From Beroe forskalii (Eukaryota; Ctenophora; Nuda; Beroida; Beroidae), in the NCBI GenBank assembly GCA_011033025.1, contig WFMF01000080.1:124001-188000 (forward strand): a stretch of DNA of 64,000 nucleotides, read 5' to 3'. This document shows positions 1 through 14,700 of the stretch, one piece after another. The notes beneath the pieces are model-generated. The model did not search any database. It saw nothing but the letters and a program-made list of their open reading frames with translations, and was not told the DNA's origin. How positions within the stretch are numbered: position 1 is the stretch's first letter; every line of letters begins with the position of its first letter. A program made the position numbers and the translations under genes.

Positions 1-1529
1 TAAAAGCCCAGAGTGATGCTTATTTTTATCTAAATCTAGCAAATGAGACTATGATTTGAGATGGCCGTAATTTGGGACCCTCCTACCATGGGTACCTTAT
101 ATTCGGCCACAACTCTGTAGCTGTTTTTTCATATCAGAGCAGCATGGAAATTTTGGAAAATGATCCATAACGTTGTTAAATGATATCCTGAATACACGAA
201 ATTGACTTTTAGATGTGGCAAACTCCCATAGATGATCAGTAATTAGCAAGGCCCTCTGAAAAATTAGATTTCGCCCCTAAATTAATTTTTGCTAGTTTTC
301 ACTTGAAAGATCTGTCGAAGAGTCATAGCTAGAGTAGAAAAGTTCTTTTAATCCATGAAAAGACATGTCACCAATCAGGAATTGTCGCCCAAAATAGAAA
401 TTTCAGATATTTTGATGGTACAAACACTAAACTGCAAGTTTATGTTGAAAACTAAGGCATGGGAATGCTTCAGGTGATATTAATAGAGTATAGTTTAACA
501 TAATATTTCGTAACAAACAGAAAATTATGAGAAAACCTGCAGATGTGCTAAATTCGGGAGTCGAACTTGTGCGGAAATCTAAATGCAGAATTTTAGCTGA
601 AAATCGTTTTTGGCGATTTTCTGACATACCATGTGCTAGATATAACATCTCATTTTGTTTGAGAATACTAAATAGTGCTCCTTTATAGTTTATAAGGGTG
701 TTATAGCAGGTGGCCGGAATAAGGTACCCATAACCTAGAAGGGGACCTAATTCCGGCCGGCCCTCAACTCACTCACCTAGTTCTTACTATAACTTAAAAT
801 GATAAGAGGTAATAGAAAAGTGTTTTTAACATTCTGGGAATCCGTCAATATCTTAGGAAACTACATTTATGACATTTTATTCTTAGTTGAAAGTGACCTA
901 TCTTTAGAGACCGAAAATCAGTGTACCCAATAGAGCTACACAGTAAAATTTCATTTTGAGTAGAAGAAAGGTGAATTTATAGACAGAGCAAAAATTTTGC
1001 TCTAAGATCAGTAGTTTAAGAATTATTTTGGGTGGCCGGAATTGGGCTCAAATGACCGAATTAGGTCAGGGCCCTAATTCCGGCCATTTCGAAAATTGTC
1101 CAAAAAGTATCAAGAATCCATAATTTTCAAATTTTTTGGGTATAATTAGCAATTTTAATCATTTTCTTACCATACTTAACTATTTTCAAGGTTCAAAACC
1201 TTCCCATATTTATAAAACATGATTTTGAAAAAAAATCGTACAAAAATGGCCGGAATTAGGTCACTCTACCCTACCAATGTATGTACTTATGAACAGTCAT
1301 TTTAGGCTTTAAATATTCCAGTCTTTTAGGGGCCCAGATATGTAAAAATTGCCCTTAATACAACTTGTGTGAGGTGAAAACAACAGTTTTTGGCCTATGT
1401 TTTGAGCGATTAGAGGCATAGGCTTATCAACAAGTATTATACATGATATAAAAAACGGCCATTGGAAGTCACTTGAGTTCAAATTGAAGTTTTTACGACC
1501 ATTCTTTTTTAGGGCATATGTTATAGACA
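1..1529. other. Non-coding stretch with recurring GGCCGGAATTAGG motif
   Basis: No credible coding region is visible. The motif GGCCGGAATTAGG, or close variants in both orientations, recurs near 60, 710-760, 1030-1085 and 1243-1260. This suggests old repeat remnants. No terminal repeats or reading frames were found that would name the family. Confidence 0.4.
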
Positions 1530-2545
1530 ATTGTATAATAACATGGCCATTACCTCATCACGAATCGTTTGTACCCAAGACGAAGTCCATGCGACTGTCC
1601 TGGACCAAGATATGAAACTACTGCTGATCATTAACAGCTCGTGTATGGTGAAAAACAGTTTTTGGCCCAAAGGCAAAACGTTTTTCGTGAGCCTTTTAGG
1701 GCATATATAATGCTCATGAAGAACTGTATAAAATTATAAAAATATGACCATTGCAATTCGTTTGAGCCCAAGATAAGCTGATAAGGTCTACACGACCTTA
1801 AATTTGGGGCTCCTTGTTACTTTGTTAGTTTGTTATTTATCATACCATAGCCTGAACTCCTTACAGTCATTGAAGCCAAATATAGCCTCTACAGGGATTC
1901 ATTGATGAAAGCAATCAATCAATATGTCGTATACATTTAAAAATGAACATTGCAATTCCCTCAAGCCCTAGATGAAGTCTCCAAGGCCCTCCTGCACCGA
2001 GATATGAAACTTCCGCTGGCAATAAATGGCTCATATATGGCGAAAAAACAGTTTTTGGCCCAAAACCTTTTTCCTGTGCATTTAATGACGAAGGTTCATG
2101 GAAAATTGCCTAAAAATGTGGCCATTCAGATTCGTCCGAACCCCAGACGAAGTCTCCACGAATTTCCCGGACCGAGATATGAAGCCTCCCTTGATCATAA
2201 ATAGCTCGCGTATGGTGGAAAAATCAGTTTTTTGCCGAAAACTTTTTTCATGAGCATTTTAGAACATATCTCTATGAAAAGTTGTATAGAAATGTGGCCA
2301 TTGCGATTCTTTTGAGCCCAAAATGAAGTCTCTACGACTTTTGTGGACCAAGATATGAAAATTTTGCTGATGAATGGCTCGCTTATGGTGAAAAACAGTT
2401 TCCGGCCCAAAACCTCTTTCCTGTGCATTTAAGGGCATATCTCCATGAACAATTGTATAAAAACATGGCAATTGCGACTCGTTCAAGCCCAAGATGAAGT
2501 CTCCACGACCTTCCTGGACCGAGACATGAATTTTTTCAGCCTATG
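1530..2545. repeat. Diverged ~175-bp tandem repeat
   Basis: About six degenerate units recur with phrases such as GGCCATTGCGATTCGTTTGA, AAGATGAAGTCTCCACGA, GACCGAGATATGAAAC and GTGAAAAACAGTTTTTGG. Successive unit starts lie near 1541, 1743, 1941, 2117, 2294 and 2464, so the period is about 170-200 bp. Short open frames across it are by-products of the repeat. A 2546-3160 stretch follows in which nothing else was recognised. Confidence 0.75.
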
Positions 2546-3164
2546 CGCTGAGGGCGATTAAAAATAGGCCCACAGGGTTCATAATACGTTTTTAAATTGC
2601 GTACCTAGATGATTCTTGCTCAGAATTGAATAACAAAAGACCCTCCATCGAGAAATTCCGTGGACAACATAGTGCATACTCAACACCTCTCTGCTACTAG
2701 AGTATTAAGGGTGGTTCACCCCTCATATTTTGGAAAACACGAATTTGAGAAATGAGTTGGCCAGGATGAGGGGAGAACCCCCCTCCCCTTAATATCTTTC
2801 TGGACAGATTAATAACCCAAACTGACATGAGTAAATTACAGCACCTTATCCATGAGCATATGATAACACGATGTTAAACATTAGCGAATAACACTCGTCT
2901 ACCAAATATTAGCAAATACTCAGGTGAAAATACAGCATTAGCACACGTCTAGTTATTGACCCACCAATCTATATGGGACTAATCTCCCTAATCTCTCTTA
3001 GCTCATGAAGTGTGTTTGAGTGTGAATGGGAAGTCCAAGAAATATGTACATTATAAAGTTATTAGGATACTGTACACTAAAACTAGCCTGATCATTGCTG
3101 ACTATTGCCCATTCCAATCCCTGATAACACCGTCAGTCCGTCACTCTCTTCTACACTACCCGGC

Positions 3165-3281
<117 letters not shown>

Positions 3282-3299
3282 TCACCCTTAGGATCTGTG

Positions 3300-4410
3300 G
3301 GAGAATTCCCCCATTTCCATGCAAATAATATTATTCTGAACTGGTAGTGTACTAGACCTGTACAATTACACCGTGGCTGGGTATATATAATATACGATTA
3401 TAGGGCCCCTCATTTAGAGGGGGGTCGCTCTGCCACACTGGGCCACATTCTGACGACATTATCAGAGCTTAGAATAGTGTTTTAAACACGTAGTAAGGTC
3501 TATTCATGTTAGAGCTGGTCAGTACACTTCCCTGAGAGAAAAGAGAGAGGACCAATTACTGCTCTAACAACGTCATAATCGCCGTGTGTTATCGGCAATC
3601 GCTCATTTCCCCCTCGTGGTGTATTTACTGGTGATGTACTGTTTAGAGTACTATGTTATATATGAGGATGGTCATTGGGCATCCTCCTCCTCCTATTGGG
3701 GGGAGAGGAAGTTAGATCGCTTAAATCTCTCTCTCTCTTCGCTGCTTGTCCGTGTGCTCTCTTTTCTCTCTTTGCTTTACTTTCTCTCGATGCTTGTACT
3801 AGCCTGGGTATATTTATAATATATGCTGTTTTATCTGTTGTCGAGCGTTTGTTAAGATAATGTGGGTTGTTAAAAGTCTTTAAGAAAAATCTTAATTGGC
3901 CAATGATTTTTGAATCTTTGAATTACAAATAGGGGATTATGCCTAAGAGCATTTGCAGTTTATTAAACAGGCAATCGCTATTCATTTAAATCAGTATTCA
4001 GGATGTAAACTTTCTTTTTAATAATATCAGGTTTTGGGATTGTAAGGTCTCTACTATAAGAAGTGTGTCGACTGTCGAAACACCGTGTCGATATTAATTC
4101 GTTCCACGCCCTAAATAATAAGTGATGATTTAAACCCCTTGTAAATAATTTATATACTAAAATTGCACCGTCTTTCCAGTCTAAGGATATATATTATTTG
4201 ATTTGTTACTGTCACAGCTCTAATTTTATTTCTGGTAGTTCTGCTGGAGTGATTTCATGACGCAGTTCCATGTTAGTTTCATCATCTTGTGATTATTAGA
4301 TACCTGCGTCTTTTCCTCTGCTTTTGTAAGTCTTCTTTTCCCTTCAGTACGTGAAAATCTGACCGTATGACTCTCGCAACAACTCGAAGATTGAAAATTT
4401 GTGAAACCCA
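3300..4410. other. Non-coding stretch with a TATA-like and CRE-like pair
   Basis: No gene recognised. A GTATATATAATATAC box (about 3380) lies near TGACGACATTATCAGAGC (3452-3470). The second sequence is a minus-strand member of the CRE-containing motif family seen again at 7.4, 15.9, 17.0, 19.6, 25.9 and 37.3 kb. Promoter activity is only inferred. Confidence 0.3.
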
Positions 4411-4417
4411 TATTATA

Positions 4418-5048
4418 CCTTATTGTAGGAAATTAAGCACTCAAAAAATTAAGCCAACACGTCAATAAGCACCATGAAATTAGGCCCTTTTGAGAGGTCT
4501 GGTGCTTAATTACATGTAAGCGTAATTAAATGTAGGCTTCATTTCATGAAGCTTAATGCAATGTTTCCATATTCAAATTACACGCAATTTTTTATGTGCG
4601 TCTGTTATTAACAGATTTGAGTAGCATAAATCAAGGCATTAAAATTTGTTTTATCATAATGAAATGAAACGCAGGTACTTCCTATGTATGTATGTATTAC
4701 GTATGTATAAGTTGATACATGATTCTTTAATTGCCGCTTTTTTACCTTTATCACACAGTGAGTTCATTATAATATGATTTAATCATATTCGAAAACTACT
4801 GATATCTAAATGACAATATGAAATATGTGGTGGGCTTAGATTTGTAAGTTGGCAAATTCTGTACTTTCATTGCTTTACATTATCACTGAAAATGTAGCAA
4901 AATATCGAACATTTTATGCCATTTTGAATCCCAAAATTAATTGAAAATTGAGGTATTCAAAATTAAGCCAGCACGTCATTAAGCACCATGAAATTCTTTA
5001 GAGGCATTGGTGCTTAATTTTCTGAGTGCTTAATTTCCTACAATAAGG
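4418..5048. mobile_element. TA-flanked MITE, CCTTATT family, copy 1
   Basis: A 631-bp non-autonomous DNA element. It begins CCTTATTGTAGGAAATTAAG and ends with the inverse complement, and it is flanked on both sides by TA (4416-4417 and 5049-5050). Subterminal inverted segments share GGTGCTTAAT and CACCATGAAATT. There is no transposase inside. The TA target duplication points to a Tc1/mariner-like mobiliser, but the family name is inferred. Two relatives lie at 61586-62384 and 63104-63768. Confidence 0.88.
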
Positions 5049-5050
5049 TA

Positions 5051-8000
5051 TGTGAATTTTGTTAGAAAACATGGGTTTTTATAATTGATATCTGTCTGTT
5101 TAATTCCTGTAACTCTAACAGACTTGTTGAAAAAAACTGACACCACTTATTGCACTCTATTTAGTGACCAATCACTCGTTGTTATCAAATATGACAAATG
5201 AATATTAAATTTCTTAATACTTAGGTAATACTTTAATAGCAATCATTTATGATTGCCAAATACTGAGTAAGCATATCATTTAAATAAAGAATGGTCTGAA
5301 TATGATTATTTTGAATGAATATTGAATATGAATATTGATAAGAATAATGATATATTAGACATAATAATACTGTACTGCTGTTGTCAGATCCTAAACTGAA
5401 GAGTACTACTTCTCGACACAGAAGTACATAAGAAATGTCAAACTTTATCCCGTGTCGTCTTGTCTGGCTTCTTCCACTGAATGATGAATTGAGAATAATA
5501 TCCAAGAACACAGAAAAGAATATATAGCATAGGCTGGAGTGACGGAATTATTGCGATTGTAATGGGGAGTTAATGACGTTGAAAGATTCGTTGCAAATTA
5601 CATCTTCCTTGTCAAATATCTTCTAAGACGTCATATGAAATTTACATAATATCATAAAACTTCTATAGCTCCGGGCTGTTTGTCATCAGTTTGCCATTGC
5701 AGTTTATGATATTGATGTCATCTATACGTAACTTTTTATTTCTTTTCTGAAGTCCTACCAGGGGCTCTTTCCTCGGGCTTTGACAGAGATTTGTATGATT
5801 TCCTTCTCTAGTACATCATGTGCTGGGTCTTTTGTGGCTCCCCTTTCATCCGGGATCAGAACTCATACAAGAACATGATCTGCTGACCAAGCTGTCTTTA
5901 TATAAACGCAAGGAAATATCTCAGACTAAACCCAGTGGAACTTGCCATTGAACAACAGTTTAAAGACTTCTCATCCACGACTTGTGTTTCCAGTTTGTAG
6001 AGGACAGTTTCTAGTCGTGCTGGTTGGAGCTGTAGCAAATCAGAAAACCCTCTTTTGTGAGACGGTTCATCATGTCACTAGCTCAATGGGTTGTTTAGGA
6101 CGCCAACTGCAATTCCTGCTTTCCTGTTTATCAGCCTTATACGATCTCAGTTCATCCTTTGACATAGAAACGTTAATGGTAGTTTTACAATGATTAGTAA
6201 TATGATTTTATTGATAAGTGCCGAGAAATATGTCAAAGTCGCTTCGCTTTTTACAGAACAGTTATTATTGGCAGATAACTCTTAGCGGTCTCTGATGAGC
6301 TGCAGAGAATACGGTGCTAATATTCAGTAGCCTTGAGAGTTGAGGTGGAATGCGGTGCTGATTCAATAGCCTAAAGGTATATGCTGAGAACATGTCCCCA
6401 TTAACCTTGTCATTGAGGGCTTCTGAATGTCATCTGTCTTCTGAATATCACATGACTTTGACTTTTACCATCCCGTGATTTGTTAGGGTGGTGAGATAAG
6501 GTCATCACCCCTCTGACACCTGTCAAAAACCGGGGAATTGGTCAGAAAAATGGTTTCTCAAATCGTGTCATGGAGTAGCATGATACGAACTGATAAACTA
6601 TAAAATGTTGACAACCATCGGTAATATGGTTGTCATAATAATAAGGTCATTCCATAATCCATAAGTCCTCATGAACTATGACATATTGCCCATAAGAGCA
6701 GAAGCTAATCAATGTTCACAATTCATTCTGTAGAAGTGAGATAATTTAAAAACAATTGTGTGCATAGTTCAAGCATCAATAGTCTAAGTTCGAACATAGG
6801 ATTTTTCAATTTAAATATAAGATATTAAATCATGATAATAATAATAAAATATTCCCAAACCCCACCCTCCCATGTATAATAATAGAAGTACTAAACACCA
6901 TGATGGAAATATGTAAAGATTTCGTTCGTAAAACAGGTGTTAGACCAAACATCATCTAAAACAATGGTATACATCCAACTATCCTATAATCTACACAGAA
7001 CACAATATGCTGAAAACAAGACGTAATACCCGGTTGTGAAACGTCTTAAACTCTTAAACTGTTTGTTATTTTTCGACTATCATATCAACACACATCCAAC
7101 TGCCCGCTTCCTTCACAACACTGAGTTTCTGTGTATAATGAACTTTCAGATCACGCCCTATATCTATTTATATATATCCAAAGTGTATGTGGCTGCTTTA
7201 GAACTTTTATATCAAAACAAAACCTAGATCTGGTGACTTCACCATCATGCTCTACAATGGTGAATTACTGACGACATTAACGGCATATTCATTATTCCTC
7301 CACCCACGCTTCTGCGAAGTGCACTTTTCCCGTGTTGTGTGGGTCGCAGGAACACCAATCTCTCTGACGACATCAACACACCACGCTATTCCCTGATAAT
7401 GACGTCAAGTTCTCAGCCAGTATATTATTAAACCGTGAGAAATGGGTGGATATATGTACAACTAACTCCTCAGTACAGTCCTCCCCAGCAATATAGGGTC
7501 CTTAGTGTAGATATATTAATGTACCTTTTCACTGTGAGAACTGTGCTCGCTGAGACTCGCCGATACGAAGTGGATGCGGTTGTCACAGATATATCTCAGA
7601 GAATGAGAAGGTGTATTGTTGTTTTGATAGGTGTGTTTTGTATATCATATTGACGTGTACTAATAACTACAAACCTGTGTACACTACTGTACGTCGTGTG
7701 GTTTACATTGTTCATTCTACTGCTAATATAATTAGCTCTGTTGTGTAGCTAGGAGCTTTGCTTCTGGAGACTGGACTCTGGACTTCTGGAGGTGGTTTTC
7801 TTTGTTTTGTGGGGATATTATGTCGTATTCTTATGTATGATGATAATATAACTCATAATTCTCATTTGTTAAAAAGCTTGTTTTTGTTACTTTCATTACT
7901 TACTTGTTTTTGTTACTTTCAGATCCATTATTTTAGTTTTAGATATGTTTTTCTAGACATGTCTTCTTCTTCCCTCCTCTGTAAGTCTGTATCTTCTCTC

Positions 8001-8165
8001 CTAAATTTAGATTCCTGAATTCTCTCTCCTCTTAACCTCATCTATAAAGATATCATACTCATAATCGCCCATATCTGTGGTATGTGGCTCTCTCAAAGTT
8101 CATTTTCTAGCTTTCCTCGATTGCTCTGTCTGCTTTCTCTCTCTTGACAATCTCTTACTTCACTC
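5051..8165. other. No gene recognised
   Basis: Only short open frames without recognisable domains. Near 7363-7430 a CRE (ATAATGACGTCAAG) is followed within about 20 bp by CAGTATATTATTA. This resembles the CRE plus TATA pairs at 17.0 and 20.3 kb. Confidence 0.35.
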
Positions 8166-8181
8166 CCTCTTCTCCTGACCT

Positions 8182-8279
8182 TTTGTCCAATTATGTCCAA
8201 GGTTAACCTGATTTTTAGAATTGGACAAAAAAATCGTGGACAAAATTGGACAAAATTAGACAAAATTGGACATATTCAC
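8182..8279. repeat. Small TTGGACA-rich inverted repeat, copy 1
   Basis: GTCCAATTATGTCCAAGG on the left faces repeated TTGGACAAAATTGGACA on the right across a ~40-bp centre. This gives a fold-back element of about 95 bp. A second copy with the same centre (GTTAACCT...TTTTTGAGAATTGG) is at 11648-11743, touching the 3' end of the Penelope-like element. Confidence 0.65.
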
Positions 8280-8559
8280 TTTGAAAAATTCCTGAAACTA
8301 AATTTCACTCACTTTCGGTGTTTTGAATTTCACAAAGTCCACAAATGAAATTTTACTCTAGTTCAATATCACAATGAAGGCTGGACTGGACTCTTGTCAG
8401 ATTTTAGGGACAGAACGAAAACGTATTTGGGCACACTGGAGGAACGCCAACTGGCAAAAACTAGAATAATGGAAAGATGGAATGGAAATGGAAATGGAAA
8501 TGATTGCTGATGCTCAGATGCTGGATTACATTAAATTGCAGCATGGTGAGTGATGTATC

Positions 8560-10110
8560 AAAGTATCAACGACACCGGAGTATCACTGACACCGCTCTGA
8601 TGTATCGCTGACACCAGTCCGGAGTATCACTGACACCGGTCTGATGTATCGCTGACACCAGTCCGGAGTATCACTGACACCAGTCTGATGTATCGCTGAC
8701 ACCAGTCCGGAGTATCACTGACACCGGTCTGATGTATCACTGACACCAGTCCGGAGTATCACTGACACCGGTCTGATGTATCGCTGACACCAGTCCGGAG
8801 TATCACTGACACCGGTATGATGTATCGCTGACACAAGTCCGGAGTTTAACTGACACCGGTCTGATGTATCGCTGACACCAGTCCGGAGTATCACTGACAC
8901 CGGTATGATGTATCGCTGACACAAGTCCGAAGCTTAACTGACACCGGTCTGATGTATCGCTGACACCAGTCGGGAGTATCACTGACACCGGTCTGATGTA
9001 TTGCTGACACCAGTCGGGAGTATCACTGACACCGGTCTGATGTATCGCTGACACCAGTCCGGAGTATCACTGACACCGGTCTGATGTATCGCTCACATCG
9101 ACACCAGTCCGAGGTATCGCTGACACTATCACTGACACCGGTCTGATGTATCGCTGACACCAGTCCGGAGTATCACTGACACCGGTTTGATGTATCGCTG
9201 ACACCAGTCCGGAGTATCACTGACACCGGTCTGATGTATCGCTGACACCAGTCCGGAGTATCACTGACACCGGTCTGATGTATCACTGACACAAGTCTGG
9301 AGTATCACTGACACCGGTCTGATGTATCGCTGACACCAGTCTGGAGTATCACTGACACTGGTCTGATGTATCACTGACACCAGTCCGGAGTATCACTGAC
9401 ACCGGTCTGATGTATCGCTGACACCAGTCCGGAGTATCACTGACACTGGTCTGATGTATCACTGACACCAGTCCGGAGTATCACTGACACCGGTCTGATG
9501 TATCGCTGACACAAGTCCGCAGTATCACTGACACCGGTCTGATGTATCGCTGACACCAGTCTGGAGTATCACTGACACCGGTCTGATGTATCACTGACAC
9601 CAGTCCGGAGTATCACTGACACCGGTCTGATGTATCGCTGACACCAGTTCGGAGTATCACTGACACTGGTCTGATGTATCGCTGACACCAGTCCGGAGTA
9701 TCACTGACACCGGTCTGATGTATCACTGACACCAGTCCGGAGTATCACTGACACCGGTCTGATGTATCGCTGACACCAGTTCGGAGTATCACTGACACTG
9801 GTCTGATGTATCGCTGACACCAGTCCGGAGTATCACTGACACCGGTCTGATGTATCACTGACACCAGTCCGGAGTATCACTGGCACCGGTCTGATGTATC
9901 GCTGACACCAATCCGGAGTATCACTGACACCAGTCTGATGTATTGCTGACACCAGTCGGGAGTATCACTGACACCGGTCTGATGTATCGCTGACACCAGT
10001 CCGGAGTATCACTGACACCGGTCCGATGATCGTTTCCAGTCCGGAGTATCACTGACACCAGTCCGGAAAATCACTGACACCAGTCTGCGTATCACTGACA
10101 CCAGTCTGTT
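8560..10110. repeat. 44-bp minisatellite made of two ~22-bp half-units
   Basis: About 35 tandem copies alternate TGATGTATCGCTGACACCAG and TCCGGAGTATCACTGACACC, the two halves being variants of one ~22-bp ancestor. Open frames on the minus strand are artefacts of the repeat. From 10110 to about 10550 the array decays into degenerate CAGTCTGA / TATCACTGACACC units. Confidence 0.95.
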
Positions 10111-10550
10111 TTATCACCAGCAGCAGTCTAACGCATCATTGACACCAGTCTGACATACCACTGATTCCAGTCAGACGTATCATCGACACCAGTCTAAGTT
10201 ATACGTATCACTGTCACCAATTTGAAGTTAGACGTATCACTGAAACCAGTCTGAAGTTTTTTAATGATACCAGTCTGAAGTTAGACGTATCACTGAAACC
10301 AGTCTGAAATAAGACCTGTCAATGATACCAGTCTGAAAGTCTGAAGTTAGACGTATCACCGACACCAATTTGACATATCACTGATCCCAGTCTGTTGTAT
10401 CACTGACACCAATTTGATGTGCCACCGACACCAGTCTGACTTATAACTAACACCAGTCTGACGTATCGCTGTCTACAGTATGACATATTGCTGACGCCAG
10501 TCTGGCGTATCACCGACACCAGTCAGACGTTAGACATATCACTGACATAG

Positions 10551-11640
10551 GAAACTGCTGGTAACTGGTTAACCAAACTGTAACTGAAATACTGGTTGAC
10601 TGGATTTTTTTGCCAACTGTAACCGAAACCGTAACCGAATGTTTTTAATTGACTGATTAGGACAAACGGAAGGTTAACCGAACCGTAACCGAAAAATGGT
10701 TTAACTGGCCCTTTTTGTCCAACCTAACCGTCTAACCGTCACCGGATTTATTGAAAAAAGGTAACCGGTCATTTGCTATCAATGACACAATTCTGAAGTT
10801 AGGCGTATCAGTGTCCAGTGATACCAATTACCAGTTTGAACTTGACGTATAGTATCACTGAAGCCAGGTTGAAATTTCACTGATGTGTCGTTGTGGGTGA
10901 TTCATATGATTCTGTCGTTGAGCTGTTGAGCCTACAAACAGGAACTGGTCGATTCAAGCCGAATCAAGCCGAATCAAGCCGAATCAAGCCGAAACGATCG
11001 GAACAAACCACCCCGAACCAACCCAAAAACTTCCCCAAATGTAGCCGAAATAATCCGAAACGAGCCAAAACAAGCGAATCAACCCGAGATAACATGCAAA
11101 TCGGGTTGATTTGCATGTTATGGTTTGTTTCGGCCACGGGGAGGTTTTTGGATTGGTTCGGGGTGGTTTCTGATTGTTACGGCTTGATTTGGATGGTTCC
11201 TACTTGTAGTAATTCGACGATTATTCTCTGTAGAGGCCCTAGAGAGGTCATGGTCCTCTGTGATGGAAAGATTAAGAAAGAGTATTGGTTCAGAATGCCG
11301 TGCTAATCACTTATAATAAAGCCCATCCAACGGAAGAACGGAGTAATGAGCTCTGTACTAACAGACAGTAACCAAGCAATCACGGAATCAAGCATTATTT
11401 TGTTTCCACTTTCATTTTTACTTCCATTTCCACTTTTTGCCTGTCGATGTTCTTCCACTATACAAGTATATAGGCTATATCATGAGGAGTTAATTTCCGA
11501 AGGAGAATAGGCTACAGTAAGATACCATGGCTATAGTCATATATGATATTGACACTCAATAGAGGGATTGTTGGATTGCATATTTAACTATGGAATTATA
11601 ATTGATGAACTCATCCAAAGCTATACAGCTTAACAGTTGG
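10551..11640. repeat. Low-complexity repeats (AACCGTAACCGAA and GAATCAAGCC)
   Basis: At 10551-10760 short AACTG/TAACCGAA units repeat. At 10953-11000 GAATCAAGCC repeats in tandem, and its complement-like sequence GGTTGATTTGCATG follows at 11100-11120. A 137-codon open frame (10893-11306) runs through the repeats and shows no domain, so it is not called as a gene. Confidence 0.6.
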
Positions 11641-11647
11641 AAGCAAA

Positions 11648-11743
11648 AAATGTCCAATTTTGTCCAATTTTGTCCAAAGTTAACCTCATTTTTGAGAATT
11701 GGACAAAAAACCATTGGACAAAATTGGACATAATTGGACAAAG
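11648..11743. repeat. Small TTGGACA-rich inverted repeat, copy 2
   Basis: Same fold-back family as 8182-8279. It abuts the 3' end of the Penelope-like element. The second element copy loses homology at the matching point (60279), which supports 11744 as the element boundary. Confidence 0.65.
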
Positions 11744-14700
11744 CTGTAGTCCGTTCAGCCATGTCAATAAGGTTAATAAAGTATAATAAAGTTCATGCTA
11801 CGGTTTAAGAAGTAAGTAACGAACAAGAAGTTATAAAAGAACAAGAGCTCATGCTACGGTTCAAGAAACATTAGTTACTAATGAACACGGAAGGAATAAA
11901 TGGTACTACTAATAATTTAAATTAATAAGGCCTAAAAAACATCAGGTGCTCATGGGTTTAAACGGGTCGTCAGTTGGGTAAGGGTGATTATGCAGTACAA
12001 AGTGTACGGCACTCGGTTTTTCGGCCTCCTAACCCAAGAAACCTACACCCCGGAGGCCGTGCGTACACACTGTACGCACCCCGACTGGGACCAAAAATGA
12101 AAACTTATGAAGAAACACGTTTTTTAATGAATTAAAGAATCTATGAAACATTGAAACCAGAGTAATAGGGTTAGGTTTAAGGAATCATGCCTGATAAGGG
12201 TACATAAGAACTTACGTAGGAAGAAACTTTTTCAACGAACAAAAGATAAAAGCACGAGAGGGTAATGTTAGTAGACACGTGAAATTAAGAAATTAAGGAT
12301 ATGAGGTGATCAAGGCGGCATCATGTCTCTTAGAATGGTAATTGAATTGTTGTTGTTGTTGTTGGTAGGAGAACGGTAATTGAATTGTTGTTGTTGTTGT
12401 TGGTAGGAGAGCGGAAAGTTTCGAGGGATTGATAATAATTTGATTAGGTGGTCAGTCAGAATAAGAACTGTAACTTTTTGAGAAGAGTGGGGTGGAGTGT
12501 TGTTTATTTTCTGAGAAATGACGATAAAACATAAAACATGGAATTGTAATTTGGCGTTATGTCAAATTTTGTTAAAATATCTTTATCTACTAAAATTTTG
12601 AATAGTTTTTTCAAAAGAACATGTCTTTTGCAACCCTTATTAGTCATAGTAATAAATAAGTTTTTCAAGGCAACTAAGAAATACTTTAGGTCATTACATA
12701 CGCGCGAGTAGCGAATCACCTGTGTTATAAAAACATTGTATACCGTGTTTCTGTGGATATTACTTTTAATAGAAGGGTATTTGACAATAGGGAATCCAAA
12801 TTTATCTCTTTTATCATAAAGGAAGGTGGTAAATTTATTTGTGGACTTGTCAATAAACATATCAATTTCCAACATAGAGGTCCGCCCATTATCTATATTT
12901 TCCTTGTTAATAATTAAGCCTGGTGAATAGATCCTGTCCTTGAAAAGGTTGAAGTTACTGTAGTTATTTTTTGGATTGATATCATCCAGGTATCTATGAG
13001 TATGATTAAAGGTACGAGCGATGTTAAATTGTTTATTTCTACAAAGATTTTCAATAAATACGAATTCGTCCTTGTATAAAACTAGATTAGCTTGGAAAGG
13101 GGCTTGGTTATCTCCAATAGGCACGCCTATTTTTTGTAGGAGGACTATATTACCACATTTGATATAAGTATTATGAACCAACCAAGTATGTAGAATTTTG
13201 AGTCAACAATGTTAAAATTAAATTTACTATGAGGGTTAATAGAGAACCTTGCCGTTTTTGTCGTTAGGGAATGGAAGGTAACAAAAACCCTGTTATGGCT
13301 GTTGAAGGCTTTATCTATGCACCAATTGATATTTGAGATTAAGGAATCATGATTGAGGTTAGTGTAAAGAGTTGAAAAGTCATATGACTCAGTATCGCGT
13401 GCTAATGAATTTTTATTAATCGATTCAATTGAATTAATAATATCCATAAAGTTATTTGCTATCCACATACGTTTAATGCCAGTAAAACTGTAAAGAAGGT
13501 CACAATAAAACTTATGTTGTGTTTGAACTGATTTAAGAATTAGTGTACATGCTTTCTGAGCAGGTTTTAGAATAGTATTCACACCCGAGACGATAAATCT
13601 GAATTTTATTGGTGATTTATGAAGTTTTGGAATGGGATAGATGAATGGAATTTTTTGGTTATTGTTATCCACTAGGTTTTTGAAAGGGAATGAATCTTGT
13701 ATCATATCAACAACTTCAGTTTCTAATAAATGAGTGTTAACATAAGTGTTGTTCTCAGTATTTGGTAATAAGCCTAATTCTTTGCAAGTAACATAAATAC
13801 TATACCATTTACAAGTTAGAGCGATATTACTGCTGGCTTTATCAATTGGTGTAATAAGGTAAGTATCGTGTAAAAGTTTAAGTTCATCTTTTATAGTCGG
13901 TTCATTTAGGCAAGGGTTATCTTTGGAATGAAATTTGTTGGCAAATAAATGTAAACGGTCAAGACAATAGCAAGAGAAATAATCAATTAATGGTGTAAAA
14001 ACGTGAATGGAAACGTAAAATTTTCTGCTCCAAGCGGCAGTACAGGATTTGAAGTCATCTACTAGTTGTTTGTGAACAGTTGAAATATCTAAGTTAGGAA
14101 TAGTACGGTGTGATGGACCCAATTTAAATAAGGAATTTAACACAGGGTTTTCAATAATATCTAGATTTCCCGTTATAATATGATCGTGGTTTGAGTCTTT
14201 GTATGGGGATGAGTTACAATTACAAGTTGGGTTAGGGTTTAGTAAGTATGAAGATACGAATTCTTTGATATCAATAGTAGTGAAGGTTTCTACATAATTA
14301 AAAACTTTGCATTTAATGGGTGGTAAGAAGGTAAAAATCAAAGTGGGTTTAATAGATAGGGGGTTTAGACTTTTAAAACGTGAGGAAGTCAGGAATTTGT
14401 TCAGATCAAGAAATTCAATTATTTTGTGAGAAAAGGTAAGTTTCAAAATAAAATCAGGTGTTTTGGGTTTTAAAGGTTTGGTTAATTCATTATATTTGAA
14501 TTTAAAGTTAAATAGGTCAAGGCAAGCATAAAGGAATTGTTGGTTGTAGTCTAAATCAATTCGTGAGTAGAGTTTATGCGTAATCAATTTTATGAAATTA
14601 AAGGCAAGAGACTTACGTACTGTGGTATTTGCTAACCAATTGACTAATGCAAACAATTCCATACATGGTGATAAAGAAGGGCACAAGCAGTTACTAGTAA

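Noticed and set aside
8560..10110. CRISPR-like array
   Set aside because: The units are contiguous 44-bp tandem repeats with no unique spacers, in a eukaryotic context.
10893..11306. 137-codon frame
   Set aside because: Passes through GAATCAAGCC tandem repeats and their inverse. No recognisable domain.
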